Shown: piece by piece, positions 10,028 to 18,797 of the stretch | How positions within the stretch are numbered: position 1 is the first letter of the stretch | Layout of the letters: each line of letters starts with the position of its first letter | Assembly: GCF_004919085.1 (NCBI RefSeq) | Contig: NZ_STGL01000005.1 | Span: forward strand, 558,001-622,000 | Source: Nocardioides sp. GY 10127 | Lineage (GTDB): Bacteria; Actinomycetota; Actinomycetes; Propionibacteriales; Nocardioidaceae | Direction of reading: 5' to 3' | Length of the DNA stretch: 64,000 nt | Made by a program: the position numbers and the translations under genes | Notes under the pieces: model-generated | Told to the model about the DNA's origin: nothing | The model's database searches: none | Seen by the model: only the letters and a program-made list of their open reading frames with translations

Positions 10028-11290
10028 GTGACCGACGACTTCGAGGCGATGTGGGCGGACCTGGCGCCGCTGGGCCGCTCGGCCTCGACCGGGGGCTACT
10101 TCCGGCAGCCCTGGCACGCGGCGGAGCGCGAGGCCCGCGCCTGGTTCGCGGAGCAGGCGGCCGCCCGCGGGCTGCGCCTGGTGACCGACGCCGTCGGCAA
10201 CCAGGTGGCCTGGTGGGACGTCCCGGGCGGCTCCTCCGGCCGGCCGGGCGACGCCGTGCTGACCGGCAGCCACCTGGACTCGGTGCTCGACGGCGGTGCC
10301 TTCGACGGCCCGCTGGGCGTCGTCTCGGCGCTGGCGGCGGTCGACCGGCTGCGCGAGCGGGGCGTCGCCCCGACGCGTCCTCTCGGCGTGAGCGTGTTCG
10401 TGGAGGAGGAGGGCTCGCGCTTCGGCCTCGCCTGCCTCGGGTCTCGCCTGGCCACCGGGGAGGTGGCGCTCGAGGACGCCCTCGCGCGCCGCGACCGCGA
10501 CGGCACGAGCCTCGAGGACGCCCTGGCGGCCGCTGACCTGGGCGGCGGAAGTCGGGATGGTCAGGCTGTCCCGGGCCTGCTCGACCTCTCCGGCGTCGGC
10601 TGCTTCGTGGAGCTGCACGTGGAGCAGGGGCGCCACCTCGTCGACACCGACGCGGCCGTGGGGCTGGCGAGCCGGATCTGGCCGCACGGGCGGTACCGCT
10701 TCGACGTCACGGGCCGCGCCGACCATGCCGGTGCGACCCGGATGGAGGACCGGCACGACCCCCTCCTCACCTTCTCGATGACGGCGCTGGCGGCCAACAA
10801 GCAGGCCCGGCTCGCCGGGCAGCGGGCCACCTTCGGTCGGCTGGACGTGGCCCCGAACGCCACCAACGCGATCCCCTCGCGCGTCACCGGCTGGCTGGAC
10901 GCGCGGGCCGACTCCGACGAGGCCCTCGCCGCCCTCGTCGAGGCGATCACCGCGCAGGCCGCCGCCCGCGCCGAGCGCGACGGCACCGCGCTGAGCGTGA
11001 CCCCGGAGTCCGTCTCGCAGGCCGTCGCCTTCGACGCCGACCTCACCGCCCGGCTGGGCCGGGTGGGCGCGAGGACGGGCACGGGCGCCGGGTCCGGGGG
11101 CTGGCCCGTCCTGCCGTCGCTTGCCGGGCACGACGCGGGCATCCTGGCCGCGGCCGGGGTGCCCACGGCGATGATGTTCGTCCGCAACCCCACCGGCGTC
11201 TCCCACGCGCCCGACGAGCGCGCCGAGACCGCCGACTGCCTCACCGGGGTCGAGGCGCTGGCCGACGTCCTGGCGGAGCTGGTCTCGTGA
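10028..11290 (+). CDS. M20-family allantoate amidohydrolase-like enzyme in hut operon
   Basis: 420 residues of the M20 allantoate amidohydrolase/N-carbamoyl-amino-acid hydrolase family. Metal ligands and catalytic motifs are intact: GSHLDSV, GAFDGPLGVV, FVEEEGSRFG, ELHVEQGR, the dimerisation-domain RADHAGATRMEDRHD, and the final SHAPDER. It sits between hutU and hutF and overlaps hutF by four bases (GTGA), so it is translationally coupled to histidine-degradation enzymes. HutF makes N-formimidoylglutamate into N-formylglutamate, which needs a deformylase; no HutG is visible in the window, so this enzyme is inferred to hydrolyse N-formylglutamate or a related ureido/formyl amide. I chose the GTG at 10028 because GGAGGG lies about ten bases upstream; an in-frame GTG at 10010 lacks one. 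Confidence 0.85.
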   Translation: MTDDFEAMWADLAPLGRSASTGGYFRQPWHAAEREARAWFAEQAAARGLRLVTDAVGNQVAWWDVPGGSSGRPGDAVLTGSHLDSVLDGGAFDGPLGVVSALAAVDRLRERGVAPTRPLGVSVFVEEEGSRFGLACLGSRLATGEVALEDALARRDRDGTSLEDALAAADLGGGSRDGQAVPGLLDLSGVGCFVELHVEQGRHLVDTDAAVGLASRIWPHGRYRFDVTGRADHAGATRMEDRHDPLLTFSMTALAANKQARLAGQRATFGRLDVAPNATNAIPSRVTGWLDARADSDEALAALVEAITAQAAARAERDGTALSVTPESVSQAVAFDADLTARLGRVGARTGTGAGSGGWPVLPSLAGHDAGILAAAGVPTAMMFVRNPTGVSHAPDERAETADCLTGVEALADVLAELVS

Positions 11291-12669
11291 TCCCGGCCGG
11301 TGGCTCCGCGCCCGAGAGCGTGCGGGTGCGGCGCGCGTGGCTGGAGCGGGCGTGGATCGGTGCGGGCGCGCAAGCCCGGGTCGCGGACGACGTCCTGGTG
11401 GAGGTGGCCGACGGCCGGTTCACCCGGGTCGAGGCGGGGTGGCGTCCGGGGCAGGCCCCGGAGTCGGCCCCGGCGCCCTCCGCGCCGCGCGTCCCCGGCC
11501 TCACCGTGCCGGGCCTGGCGAACGCCCACAGCCACGCGTTCCACCGCGCCCTGCGCGGGCGCACCCAGGCGGGCCGCGGCACGTTCTGGACGTGGCGCGA
11601 GCAGATGTACGCCCTGGCGGCGACGCTCGACCCCGACTCCTACCGGCGGCTGGCGACCGCCGTCTTCCGCGAGATGGTGGCGACCGGCGTCACGACCGTC
11701 GGGGAGTTCCACTACCTGCACCACCGCCCCGACGGGGGGCGCTACGACGACCCGAACGCCATGGGCCACGCGCTGGTCGAGGCCGCCGCGGAGGCCGGGC
11801 TGCGGATCACGCTGCTCGACACGCTCTACCTCTCCTCGGGCTTCGGTCGCGCGCCGGAGGGGGCGCAGGTCCGCTACAGCGACGGGGACGCGGACGCCTG
11901 GCTGGCGCGGGTCTCGGACGTGCGTCCGGCCGACCACCTCGTCGTCGGGCGCGCCTACCACTCGGTGCGGGCGGTGCCCCGCGGCCAGCTCCGCGCGCAC
12001 GACCCGGCCGACGGCCCGCTGCACGTCCACCTCTCCGAGCAGGTGGCGGAGAACGAGGCGTGCCTGGCGGCCACCGGGCTCACGCCCACCGGGCTGCTCG
12101 CCGAGGCGGGCGCGCTCGGGCCGGCCACCTCCCTCGTCCACGCCACCCACCTCACGGACGCTGACGTGGCGCTGCTCGGGTCGAGCGGCAGCTGGGCCTG
12201 CTTCTGCCCCACCACCGAGCGCGACCTGGGCGACGGCATCGGGCCCGGGCGGGCCCTGCACGAGGCCGGCGCGCGGCTGAGCCTGGGCTCCGACAGCCAC
12301 GCCGTGGTCGACCTGTTCGAGGAGATGCGCGCGCTGGAGCTGGACGAGCGGCTGGCCACGCGGTCCCGCGGGCACTGGTCGGCGGCCGAGCTGCTCGCCG
12401 CGGGCACCGCCCACGCGAGCCTCGGGTTCGCGGACGCCGGCCGGATCGAGGTGGGCGCGCGGGCGGATCTCGTCACGCTCGACACCACGAGCGTGCGCAC
12501 CGCCGGCACCGGCGCCGACGAGGCCACCGCGGTCTTCGCGGCGGGCGGGGCCGACGTGGTGCTCGTCGTCGTGGACGGCCGGGTGGTGCACGAGCGCGGG
12601 CAGGAGGCGGAGGTCGGACGGCAGCTGGCGGCCGCGATCTCGGAGACGTGGGCAGGGGCGGGGGCATGA
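11287..12669 (+). CDS. hutF: Formimidoylglutamate deiminase
   Basis: 460-residue amidohydrolase-superfamily enzyme that deiminates N-formimidoyl-L-glutamate to N-formyl-L-glutamate and ammonia. Metal-binding motifs are present: [18 protein letters not shown] (first strand HxH), [29 protein letters not shown], and the [21 protein letters not shown] aspartate. [12 protein letters not shown], typical of HutF, supports this over generic cytosine-deaminase relatives. The start GTG overlaps the M20 gene stop by GTGA, and its stop overlaps the hutI ATG (ATGA), so three genes are coupled. Presence of HutF means the five-step deiminase route is used rather than direct HutG formiminoglutamase. Confidence 0.93.
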   Translation: MIPAGGSAPESVRVRRAWLERAWIGAGAQARVADDVLVEVADGRFTRVEAGWRPGQAPESAPAPSAPRVPGLTVPGLANAHSHAFHRALRGRTQAGRGTFWTWREQMYALAATLDPDSYRRLATAVFREMVATGVTTVGEFHYLHHRPDGGRYDDPNAMGHALVEAAAEAGLRITLLDTLYLSSGFGRAPEGAQVRYSDGDADAWLARVSDVRPADHLVVGRAYHSVRAVPRGQLRAHDPADGPLHVHLSEQVAENEACLAATGLTPTGLLAEAGALGPATSLVHATHLTDADVALLGSSGSWACFCPTTERDLGDGIGPGRALHEAGARLSLGSDSHAVVDLFEEMRALELDERLATRSRGHWSAAELLAAGTAHASLGFADAGRIEVGARADLVTLDTTSVRTAGTGADEATAVFAAGGADVVLVVVDGRVVHERGQEAEVGRQLAAAISETWAGAGA

Positions 12670-13859
12670 GCACGACGACGCTGCTGACGGGGATCTCGGA
12701 GCTGATCACGGGGCGCACGGACGCCGCGGGCCGCCCGACCGAGGAGACGGTGCTGCGCGACGCGGCGCTGGTGCTGGCGGGGCCGACGGTCGCCTGGGTG
12801 GGCCCCGCCGCCGACGCCCCGGCCGCCGACCAGCTGCTGGACCTGGGCGGCCGGGCGGTGCTGCCCGGCTTCGTCGACAGCCACTCGCACCTGGTGTTCG
12901 CCGGCGACCGCGGGGCCGAGTTCGCGGCCCGGATGGCGGGCGAGCCCTACGCGGCGGGCGGCATCCGGACCACGGTCGCGGCCACCCGCGCGGCCACCGA
13001 CGAGCAGCTCACCGCGCACGTGGCGCGACTGGTCGCCGAGATGCGCGCCCAGGGCACGACGACGGTGGAGATCAAGTCCGGCTACGGGCTGTCGGTGCAC
13101 GACGAGGCGCGCTCGCTGGCGGTCGCGTCGCAGTTCACCGACGAGACGACGTTCCTGGGCGCGCACGTCGTGCCCGCGGAGCACGCCGACGACCCGGACG
13201 GGTACGTCGCGCTCGTCACCGGCGCGATGCTCGCCGCCGCCGCGCCCCACGCGCGCTGGATCGACGCCTTCTGCGAGACCGGGGCCTTCGACGCCGACCA
13301 GGCCCGCACCGTCCTCGCCGCGGGCGCCGCCGCCGGGCTGCGCGGACGCCTGCACGCGAACCAGCTGGGCCACGGCCCGGGCGTCGCGCTGGCCTGCGAG
13401 CTCGGCCTCGTGGCCGTCGACCACTGCACCTACCTCAGCGACGACGACGTGCACGCCCTGCGGGAGTCCGGCACCGTCGCCACCCTCCTGCCGGGGGTCG
13501 AGTTCTCGACCCGGCAGCCCTACCCCGACGCCCGTCGCCTGCTGGACGCCGGCGTGCGGGTCGCTCTCGCCTCGGACTGCAACCCCGGCTCCTGCTTCAC
13601 CAGCTCGCTGCCGTTCTGCGTCGCGCTCGCCGTCCGGGAGATGGGGATGACGCCGCTCGAGGCCGTGCTCGCCGCGACCGTCGGCGGCGCCGCGGCGCTG
13701 GGTCGGGACGGTGACTCCGGCGAGCGTGCCGTCGGGCGGATCGTCGTCGGTGGGCCGGCCGACCTCGTCGTCCTCGAGGCCCCGAGCCACGTGCACCTCG
13801 CCTACCGCCCCGGCGTGCCCCTCGTCCGCTCCACCTGGGTCGCCGGCCGGCCGGTGTGA
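12666..13859 (+). CDS. hutI: Imidazolonepropionase
   Basis: 397 residues, opening the ring of 4-imidazolone-5-propanoate to give N-formimidoyl-L-glutamate, the third step of histidine degradation. Visible motifs: [16 protein letters not shown] (HxH metal site plus the substrate-binding Arg region), [54 protein letters not shown] and the metal-ligand Asp in ASDCNPGSC. The start ATG overlaps the hutF stop. It is the last gene of the cluster and is followed 12 bases later by a long inverted repeat that can act as its terminator. Confidence 0.95.
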   Translation: MSTTTLLTGISELITGRTDAAGRPTEETVLRDAALVLAGPTVAWVGPAADAPAADQLLDLGGRAVLPGFVDSHSHLVFAGDRGAEFAARMAGEPYAAGGIRTTVAATRAATDEQLTAHVARLVAEMRAQGTTTVEIKSGYGLSVHDEARSLAVASQFTDETTFLGAHVVPAEHADDPDGYVALVTGAMLAAAAPHARWIDAFCETGAFDADQARTVLAAGAAAGLRGRLHANQLGHGPGVALACELGLVAVDHCTYLSDDDVHALRESGTVATLLPGVEFSTRQPYPDARRLLDAGVRVALASDCNPGSCFTSSLPFCVALAVREMGMTPLEAVLAATVGGAAALGRDGDSGERAVGRIVVGGPADLVVLEAPSHVHLAYRPGVPLVRSTWVAGRPV

Positions 13860-13870
13860 CGCCCGGCAGC

Positions 13871-13933
13871 GATAGTCCCTGACCAACGGACCGTGAAGGG
13901 GCCCGAGATCGGGTCCGTTCGTCAGGGACTATC
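13871..13933. repeat. 63-bp near-perfect inverted repeat, copy 1
   Basis: Two 22-base arms (13871-13892 and 13912-13933) starting GATAGTCCCTGAC match as an inverted repeat at 21 of 22 positions and enclose a 19-nt spacer with GGGGCCC at its middle. It lies in the convergent gap between hutI and lysE, so it can serve as a bidirectional terminator. The same element, same total length and same single mismatch, recurs at 48947-49009, which marks it as a dispersed repeat rather than a local terminator. Confidence 0.9.
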
Positions 13934-13951
13934 CCCCCTCAGCCACCCCCC

Positions 13952-14563
13952 TCAGCCACCCAGGGCGAGGGAAGCGGCGATGGTGAGCATGGTGACGCCG
14001 ATGACGGTGTCGAGGACGCGCCAGGCGACCGGGCGGGCGAAGAGCCGCCCCGCGAACCGGGCGCCGTAGCCGAGGGCGACGAACCACAGGGTCGAGCCGA
14101 GGGCGGCGCCGAGCGCGAACCACCAGCGTCCGGGGTGGCCGTGGCTGCTGGCCAGCGAGCCGAGCAGGAGCACGGTGTCGAGGTAGACGTGCGGGTTGAG
14201 CCAGGTCAGGGCCACGGCCTGGAGGACGACGGCGGAGAGCGCCGGGGCGGCGCCGCCGTCCGCGCGCAGGGACTCCCCGCCGGCGACCGCCCGGCGGAAC
14301 GACAGCACCGCGTAGGCCACGAGGAACGCGACGCCGAGCCAGCGGATCAGCGTCACCAGCCACCCCGCGGCCGCCACGAGCGCCCCCACGCCGGCGACCC
14401 CGGCGGTGATGAGCAGGTAGTCGGAGACGGTGCACACGAGCACCACCGCGCCCACGTGCTCGCGACGCAGCCCCTGGCGGAGGACGAACGCGTTCTGGGA
14501 GCCGATGGCGACGATGAGCGAGAGGCCGGAGAGCAGGCCGGCGACGAGGGCGAGGAGGTCCAC
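13952..14563 (-). CDS. lysE: LysE/ArgO-family basic amino acid exporter
   Basis: 203 residues with six predicted transmembrane helices and the LysE signature near the N-terminus (LIVAIGSQNAFVLRQGLRREHV), followed by CTVSDYLLITAGVAGVG and ALTWLNPHVYLDTVLLLGS. Members export lysine and arginine (LysE in Corynebacterium, ArgO in E. coli) when intracellular levels rise, for example during growth on peptides. It is divergent from a LysR-type gene of the LysG/ArgP type, the classical partner that senses basic amino acids. The gap between them is 70 bp. The start codon is GTG. The gene ends against the inverted repeat at 13871-13933. Confidence 0.92.
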   Translation of the reverse strand: MDLLALVAGLLSGLSLIVAIGSQNAFVLRQGLRREHVGAVVLVCTVSDYLLITAGVAGVGALVAAAGWLVTLIRWLGVAFLVAYAVLSFRRAVAGGESLRADGGAAPALSAVVLQAVALTWLNPHVYLDTVLLLGSLASSHGHPGRWWFALGAALGSTLWFVALGYGARFAGRLFARPVAWRVLDTVIGVTMLTIAASLALGG

Positions 14564-14633
14564 GAGGACGACTCTGAGGCCGGTGGGCGATGAAGGCCAG
14601 CGAAAGAATCTTGAGGTGCCTTAGCGTGGCTTC

Positions 14634-15524
14634 ATGAGCACGTTCCCGTCGGCGCAGCTGGAGGCGCTCGTCGCCGTGGTGGACGAGGGCACCTTCGAGG
14701 CCGCGGCCAGGACGCTGCACGTGACCCCGTCGGCGCTCAGCCAGCGGGTCCGGGCGCTGGAGTCGAGCGTCGGCCAGGTGCTGGTCCGCCGGGCCAGCCC
14801 GTGCACGGCCACCGAGGCGGGCAGCGTCCTCGTGCGCCTGGGGCGCGCCCAGGCGCTGCTGCACGCCGAGGCGGCCGGCGTCCTGGACCCCGGGGGAGCG
14901 GGCCGCACCCGGCTCGCCGTGGCGGTCAACGCCGACACCCTCGCCACCTGGTTCCACGCCGTCCTCGCCGACGTCGCCGGGTGGCAGGACGTCGAGCTGC
15001 GGCTGTCCGTGGAGGACCAGGCGTTCTCCGCCGACCTGCTGCGCTCGGGCCGCGCCCTCGCGGCGGTGACCAGCGACCCGGTGGCGGTCCAGGGGTGCTC
15101 GACCGAGCGGCTGGGCGCGATGCGGTACCTGCCCGTCGTCCACCCGGACCTGCTCGCCCGCTGCACGGACCCGGACGGGCGGCTCGACGTCTCCCGCCTC
15201 CCGCTCGTGCGGTTCAACGACAAGGACGCGCTCCAGGAGGACCTCCTGGCGCGCCTCGGGCTCGGCCCGGCGCCCGCCGTGCACGAGGTGCCGACCTCGA
15301 CCGACTACGTGGCCGCGCTCCGGGTCGGGCTGGGCTGGGGCGTGCTGCCCGAGCCGCAGGCCGACGACCCCGCGCTGGGCACCGACGTCCTCGTGCCCCT
15401 GCCGCACCCCGACGCCGGGACGCTGGACGTCGACCTGCACTGGCAGCGCTGGCGGCTGGACTCCCCGCTGCTGGACCGGCTCACGGCGTCCGTCCGGGCC
15501 GCCGCCCGGGTGCTGCGCCCCTGA
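14634..15524 (+). CDS. lysG: LysR-family regulator, LysG/ArgP type
   Basis: 296 residues: N-terminal winged helix-turn-helix (FPSAQLEALVAVVDEGTFEAAARTLHVTPSALSQRVRALE, about residues 4-45), then the effector-binding domain (about 90-295). The helix-turn-helix with LHVTPSALSQRVRALE and the divergent lysE neighbour identify the ArgP/IciA/LysG subgroup, which activates the exporter in response to lysine or arginine. TAGCGT lies six bases before the ATG with no ribosome site, so the message is probably leaderless and its promoter lies within the 70-bp shared region, where LysG would also bind. It converges on the acyl-CoA dehydrogenase gene with a terminator hairpin between. Confidence 0.9.
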   Translation: MSTFPSAQLEALVAVVDEGTFEAAARTLHVTPSALSQRVRALESSVGQVLVRRASPCTATEAGSVLVRLGRAQALLHAEAAGVLDPGGAGRTRLAVAVNADTLATWFHAVLADVAGWQDVELRLSVEDQAFSADLLRSGRALAAVTSDPVAVQGCSTERLGAMRYLPVVHPDLLARCTDPDGRLDVSRLPLVRFNDKDALQEDLLARLGLGPAPAVHEVPTSTDYVAALRVGLGWGVLPEPQADDPALGTDVLVPLPHPDAGTLDVDLHWQRWRLDSPLLDRLTASVRAAARVLRP

Positions 15525-15565
15525 CCCGTGCGCCCCTGGGCGGTGTGAGAGGCCCCGGAACGCCG

Positions 15566-15602
15566 ACGACCCGCCCGGGCGGGGGTGCGCCGGGCGGGTC
15601 GT
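15566..15602. terminator. Bidirectional terminator between lysG and acyl-CoA dehydrogenase
   Basis: Perfect 13-bp arms ACGACCCGCCCGG (15566-15578) and CCGGGCGGGTCGT (15590-15602) in the convergent gap. There is no U-tract, as is usual in GC-rich actinomycetes. Confidence 0.75.
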
Positions 15603-15666
15603 GACGGAGCGTCGGCCCCGGGGACAGCGGGGCCGCGTGCTCAGCGGGGGGTGCGGGGGAGGTGCG

Positions 15667-17514
15667 TCAGAACGCGGCCTCGTCGAGGTCCATCAGGTCG
15701 AGGTCGACCGTCTGGGCCTTCTTCAGCTCGGCGCGGATGCTCGGGAGCACCTCGTGGGCGAAGAACTTCGCCGAGGCGATCTTGCCCTCGTAGAAGGCCT
15801 TGTCCTTGGCGCCGGCGTCGCCGCCGAGGGCGTTCAGCGCGACCTCGGCGCCACGCAGCAGGAGCCACGCGGTGACGACGTCGCCGAGCGCCATGAGCAG
15901 GCGGGAGGTGTTGAGGCCGACCTTGTAGAGGTTGCGGACCTCGCCCTGCGCGGACATCAGGTCGTTGATCATGAGCCCGACCATCGCGTTGGCGTCCTCG
16001 AGGGCCCGACCGAGGAGCTCGCGCTCCTCCTTGAGGCGACCGTTGCCGGCCTCGGAGGCGAGGAAGGCCTTGATCTCCTCGGCCACGTGGCCCAGCGCCT
16101 TGCCCTGGTCCTTGACGATCTTGCGGAAGAAGAAGTCCTGGCCCTGGATCGCGGTGGTGCCCTCGTAGAGGGTGTCGATCTTGGCGTCCCGGACGTACTG
16201 CTCGATCGGGTACTCCTGCAGGAAGCCGGAGCCGCCGAAGGTCTGGAGCGACTCGGTGCCCAGCAGCACCCACGAGCGCTCGGAGCCGTAGCCCTTGACG
16301 ATCGGGAGGAGCAGGTCGTTGACGGCCTCTGCCAGGTGGTCCTGCTCGCCGGCGTGCTGGGCGAGCATCACGCGGTCCTGCCAGGAGGCGGCGTAGAGGA
16401 CGAGCGAGCGCATGCCCTCGGCGAACGACTTCTGGGTCATGAGGGAGCGGCGGACGTCCGGGTGGTGCGTGATGGTGACGCGCGGGGCGGTCTTGTCGCC
16501 GGACTGGGTGAGGTCCGCACCCTGCACGCGGGACTTCGCGTACTCGAGCGCGTTGAGGTAGCCGGTCGAGAGCGTGGCGATGGCCTTGGTGCCGACCATC
16601 ATCCGGGCGTTCTCGATGACCTGGAACATCTGGGCGATGCCGTTGTGCACCTCGCCGAGCAGCCAGCCCTGGGCCGGCGACTTCTCGCCGAAGGTGAGCT
16701 CGCAGGTGTTGGACACCTTGATGCCCATCTTGTGCTCGACGTTGGTGACGTAGACCCCGTTGCGCTCGCCGGTGAGCTCGCCGGTGGCGTGGTCGAAGTG
16801 GTACTTCGGCACGAGGAAGAGGGAGAGGCCCTTGGTGCCGGGGCCGCCGGCGCCCTCGACGCCCACGGGGCGGGCGAGGACGAGGTGCATGATGTTGTCC
16901 TGCAGGTCGGACTCGGCCGAGGTGATGAACCGCTTCACGCCCTCGATGTGCCAGGAGCCGTCGGCCTGCTGGGTGGCCTTGGTGCGGCCGGCGCCCACGT
17001 CCGAGCCGGCGTCGGGCTCGGTGAGCACCATCGTGGCGCCCCAGCCCTTCTCGACCATGATCTGGGCGATGCGCTTGTCGCGCTCGTTGCCGTTGCGCTC
17101 GACCACCGAGGCGAACGAGGGGCCGGCGGCGTACATCCACACCGGCGCGTTGGCGCCGAGCACCATCTCCGCGATGGCCCAGTTCAGGGTGGACGGCGCG
17201 GGCTGACCGCCCAGCGACTCCGGGATCTGCAGGCGCCAGAACTCCGACTCCATCCAGGCGTCGTAGCTGGCCTTGAAGGAGGCGGGCACCGGGGCGGTGC
17301 TGGTCTCGGGGTCGAAGACCGGCGGGTTGCGGTCGGAGTCGACGTAGGAGGCGGCGAGGTCCTCGCGCGCGATGCGGTCGACCTCGGCGAGCACCTCGCG
17401 GGCCGTGTCGGCGTCGACCTCGGCGAACGGGCCGGTGCCGAGCACCTCGTCCCGCTTGAGCAGCTCGAAGAGGTTGAACTCGATGTCGCGCAGGTTGCTC
17501 TGGTAGTGGCTCAT
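15667..17514 (-). CDS. FadE5-like acyl-CoA dehydrogenase
   Basis: 615 residues, in the long acyl-CoA dehydrogenase class (about 600 residues with an extra N-terminal segment and a C-terminal extension) typified by mycobacterial FadE5. Seen: N-terminal helical part, [12 protein letters not shown], the FAD-binding [29 protein letters not shown], then the helical domain with [36 protein letters not shown], which contains the FAD/substrate contacts, and the [15 protein letters not shown] segment with the catalytic Glu (EGTT). It oxidises acyl-CoA thioesters in beta-oxidation and passes electrons to ETF. GGAAGG lies seven bases before the ATG. Two TTACYG-type palindromes upstream resemble the one before the EtfD-like gene at 28173-31928. 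Confidence 0.93.
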   Translation of the reverse strand: MSHYQSNLRDIEFNLFELLKRDEVLGTGPFAEVDADTAREVLAEVDRIAREDLAASYVDSDRNPPVFDPETSTAPVPASFKASYDAWMESEFWRLQIPESLGGQPAPSTLNWAIAEMVLGANAPVWMYAAGPSFASVVERNGNERDKRIAQIMVEKGWGATMVLTEPDAGSDVGAGRTKATQQADGSWHIEGVKRFITSAESDLQDNIMHLVLARPVGVEGAGGPGTKGLSLFLVPKYHFDHATGELTGERNGVYVTNVEHKMGIKVSNTCELTFGEKSPAQGWLLGEVHNGIAQMFQVIENARMMVGTKAIATLSTGYLNALEYAKSRVQGADLTQSGDKTAPRVTITHHPDVRRSLMTQKSFAEGMRSLVLYAASWQDRVMLAQHAGEQDHLAEAVNDLLLPIVKGYGSERSWVLLGTESLQTFGGSGFLQEYPIEQYVRDAKIDTLYEGTTAIQGQDFFFRKIVKDQGKALGHVAEEIKAFLASEAGNGRLKEERELLGRALEDANAMVGLMINDLMSAQGEVRNLYKVGLNTSRLLMALGDVVTAWLLLRGAEVALNALGGDAGAKDKAFYEGKIASAKFFAHEVLPSIRAELKKAQTVDLDLMDLDEAAF

Positions 17515-17637
17515 GGCCCACCTTCCGGTTCGTGCGGGGTTCGTGCTTCGGGTCGCGTGCCGAGGAGGGGCGCATCAGGGGGATGGCCCGCCCGTCCGGC
17601 GGGGGTCGCCACGCGCGCCAGCACGCGGCCCGGCGGT

Positions 17638-17674
17638 CTACTGGCCGGTAACTTTGGATGGTACGCGTCAGTAA
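17638..17674. promoter_or_regulatory. Two TetR-like operator candidates upstream of acyl-CoA dehydrogenase
   Basis: Read toward the dehydrogenase gene, 17638-17651 is TTACCGGCCAGTAG and 17661-17674 is TTACTGACGCGTAC, the starts 23 bp apart. Both resemble the perfect palindrome TTACTGGACAGTAA at 32034-32047 before the EtfD-like gene. The shape is typical of TetR-family operators; no such regulator is encoded in the window. Confidence 0.5.
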
Positions 17675-17758
17675 CTTGGGCCACAAGGCCCTTCCGCGAA
17701 GACCCAGGTGAGGGGGTCGCCAGGACGCTCCGGGCCGCCGTCACCCAGTAAGTCGACT

Positions 17759-17784
17759 GAGTCGATCGACTCGTCTGAGACACT
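17759..17784 (+). promoter_or_regulatory. Palindrome and leaderless promoter of Rrf2 gene
   Basis: GAGTCGATCGACTC (17759-17772) is a perfect 14-bp palindrome, adjoining a second one, AGTCGACT (17751-17758). GACACT (17779-17784) lies exactly six bases before the ATG of the Rrf2-like gene, and ACTGAG 17 bases further up could be its -35. The palindrome would then sit between -35 and -10, a natural place for autorepression. Confidence 0.5.
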
Positions 17785-17790
17785 GGACCC

Positions 17791-18249
17791 ATGCGCGTCT
17801 CAGCCAAGTCCGACTACGCGCTCCGCGCGCTGGTCGAGATGGCCTCGCACAGCAGTGAGCGCGCCGTGAGCGCCGACGAGCTGGGACGCCTCCAGGAGAT
17901 CCCCCGCGGCTTCCTCCAGGCCATCCTCGCCGACCTCCGCCGCGCCGGCATCGTGCTCTCCCAGCGCGGCCAGTCCGGCGGGTGGCGGATGGCCCGCGCC
18001 GCCTCCGACGTCACCGTCGCCGACGTCATCCGCGCCGTCGACGGACCCCTCGTCAGCGTGTACGGGCTGCGCCCCGAGGCTGTCGAGTACAACGCCACCG
18101 CCGAGGTCCTCCAGCACGTCTGGATCGCCGCCCGACGCTCCCTGCGGGACGTCTTCGAGCAGGTCACCATCCAGCAGCTCGCCGACCAGGACCTCCCCGC
18201 CGTCGTCACCGACGCCACCGCCGACCAGGACGCGTGGCAGCCGCACTAG
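17791..18249 (+). CDS. Rrf2-family transcriptional regulator without Fe-S cysteines
   Basis: 152 residues with the Rrf2 winged-helix domain: MRVSAKSDYALRALVEMA at the start, the recognition region LQEIPRGFLQAILADLRRAGIVLSQRGQSGGWRMAR, and the DVIRAVDGPLVSVYG segment. Rrf2 proteins such as IscR and NsrR sense iron-sulfur or nitric oxide status through three cysteines near residues 90-105. This protein has no cysteine at all, so it cannot hold a cluster and must sense something else or act constitutively. It is divergent from the acyl-CoA dehydrogenase across 276 bp. A GACACT hexamer six bases upstream and no ribosome site suggest a leaderless mRNA, with palindromes in the promoter. Confidence 0.9.
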   Translation: MRVSAKSDYALRALVEMASHSSERAVSADELGRLQEIPRGFLQAILADLRRAGIVLSQRGQSGGWRMARAASDVTVADVIRAVDGPLVSVYGLRPEAVEYNATAEVLQHVWIAARRSLRDVFEQVTIQQLADQDLPAVVTDATADQDAWQPH

Positions 18250-18253
18250 CTCT

Positions 18254-18480
18254 GATGGCGCCCTCCGGGCGCATGTTCTCGGGCTCGTACCCCCTGCTCT
18301 TCGCTCCTCGGCTCGGCACGAGCGTTCGCAGGCTCACGGCTCGCACCTCGCCTCGTTCGCTGCGTTGGATGGCCGCCTCCGGCGGCGTGTCCGCGCGCGT
18401 ATGACCCCTGCCCTTCGCTCGGAGCACTCGGCACCGACGCTCGCAGGCTCGCGGTCGGCACCTCGTCATCCTCGCTGCAG
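18254..18480. repeat. Two tandem 114-bp units, each headed by a hairpin
   Basis: Each unit begins with a compact hairpin (GCGCCCTCCGGGCGC at 18258-18272 and GCCGCCTCCGGCGGC at 18372-18386, exactly 114 bp apart). Each continues with a similar tract containing CCTGC-Y-CTTCGCTC, GCTCGCAGGCTC-type and CACCTCG segments. The first hairpin may terminate the Rrf2 gene. No gene is convincing here. Confidence 0.7.
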
Positions 18481-18542
18481 CGCAGGGGCGCGCGCGGACG
18501 TCCCGGGGCGGTTGGGTGGGGCCGCGGGCTGCTCAGCTGGTG

Positions 18543-18740
18543 GGCGGTGTGTGAGCAACGGTTCTCTCGCCCGAAGGGTTGCTGGGGCACCGCCGGTGGC
18601 TGCTGCGTGGGTGGGCGGTGCGCCAGCAACCTATTGGCTGCCGCAGCAGGTTGCTCAGCCACCGCCCCTCGGCGTCCTGCTGGGGGAGCGGTGTCGCAGC
18701 AACCGATGAGTGCGTCGCTCGGGTTGGTGGCACACCGCTC
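18543..18740. repeat. Cluster of three GGCGGTG/GCAACC hairpin modules
   Basis: Three consecutive inverted repeats, 18543-18594, 18614-18667 and 18686-18740, each about 52-55 bp. The left arm is GGCGGTG-N4-AGCAAC(C), then a 17-20-nt loop, then the right arm GGTTGCT-N4-CACCGCC; the last copy starts GAGCGGTG and has GGTTGGT in its right arm. The same module occurs five more times at 27667-28155. The tract lies between the Rrf2 gene and the 3' end of the sulfotransferase-like gene, with no credible open frame in it. Confidence 0.85.
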
Positions 18741-18797
18741 GTCAGCGGCCCACCGCCGCGGGGTGGTTGTGCGGCCGCGGGGTCGGTGGGCCGTGGG

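Noticed and set aside
15601..17751. A 716-codon open frame antisense to the acyl-CoA dehydrogenase gene
   Set aside because: High GC keeps the complementary frame open. Its Gly/Leu/Val/Asp composition mirrors the real gene, and no family motif, start signal or operon context is present.
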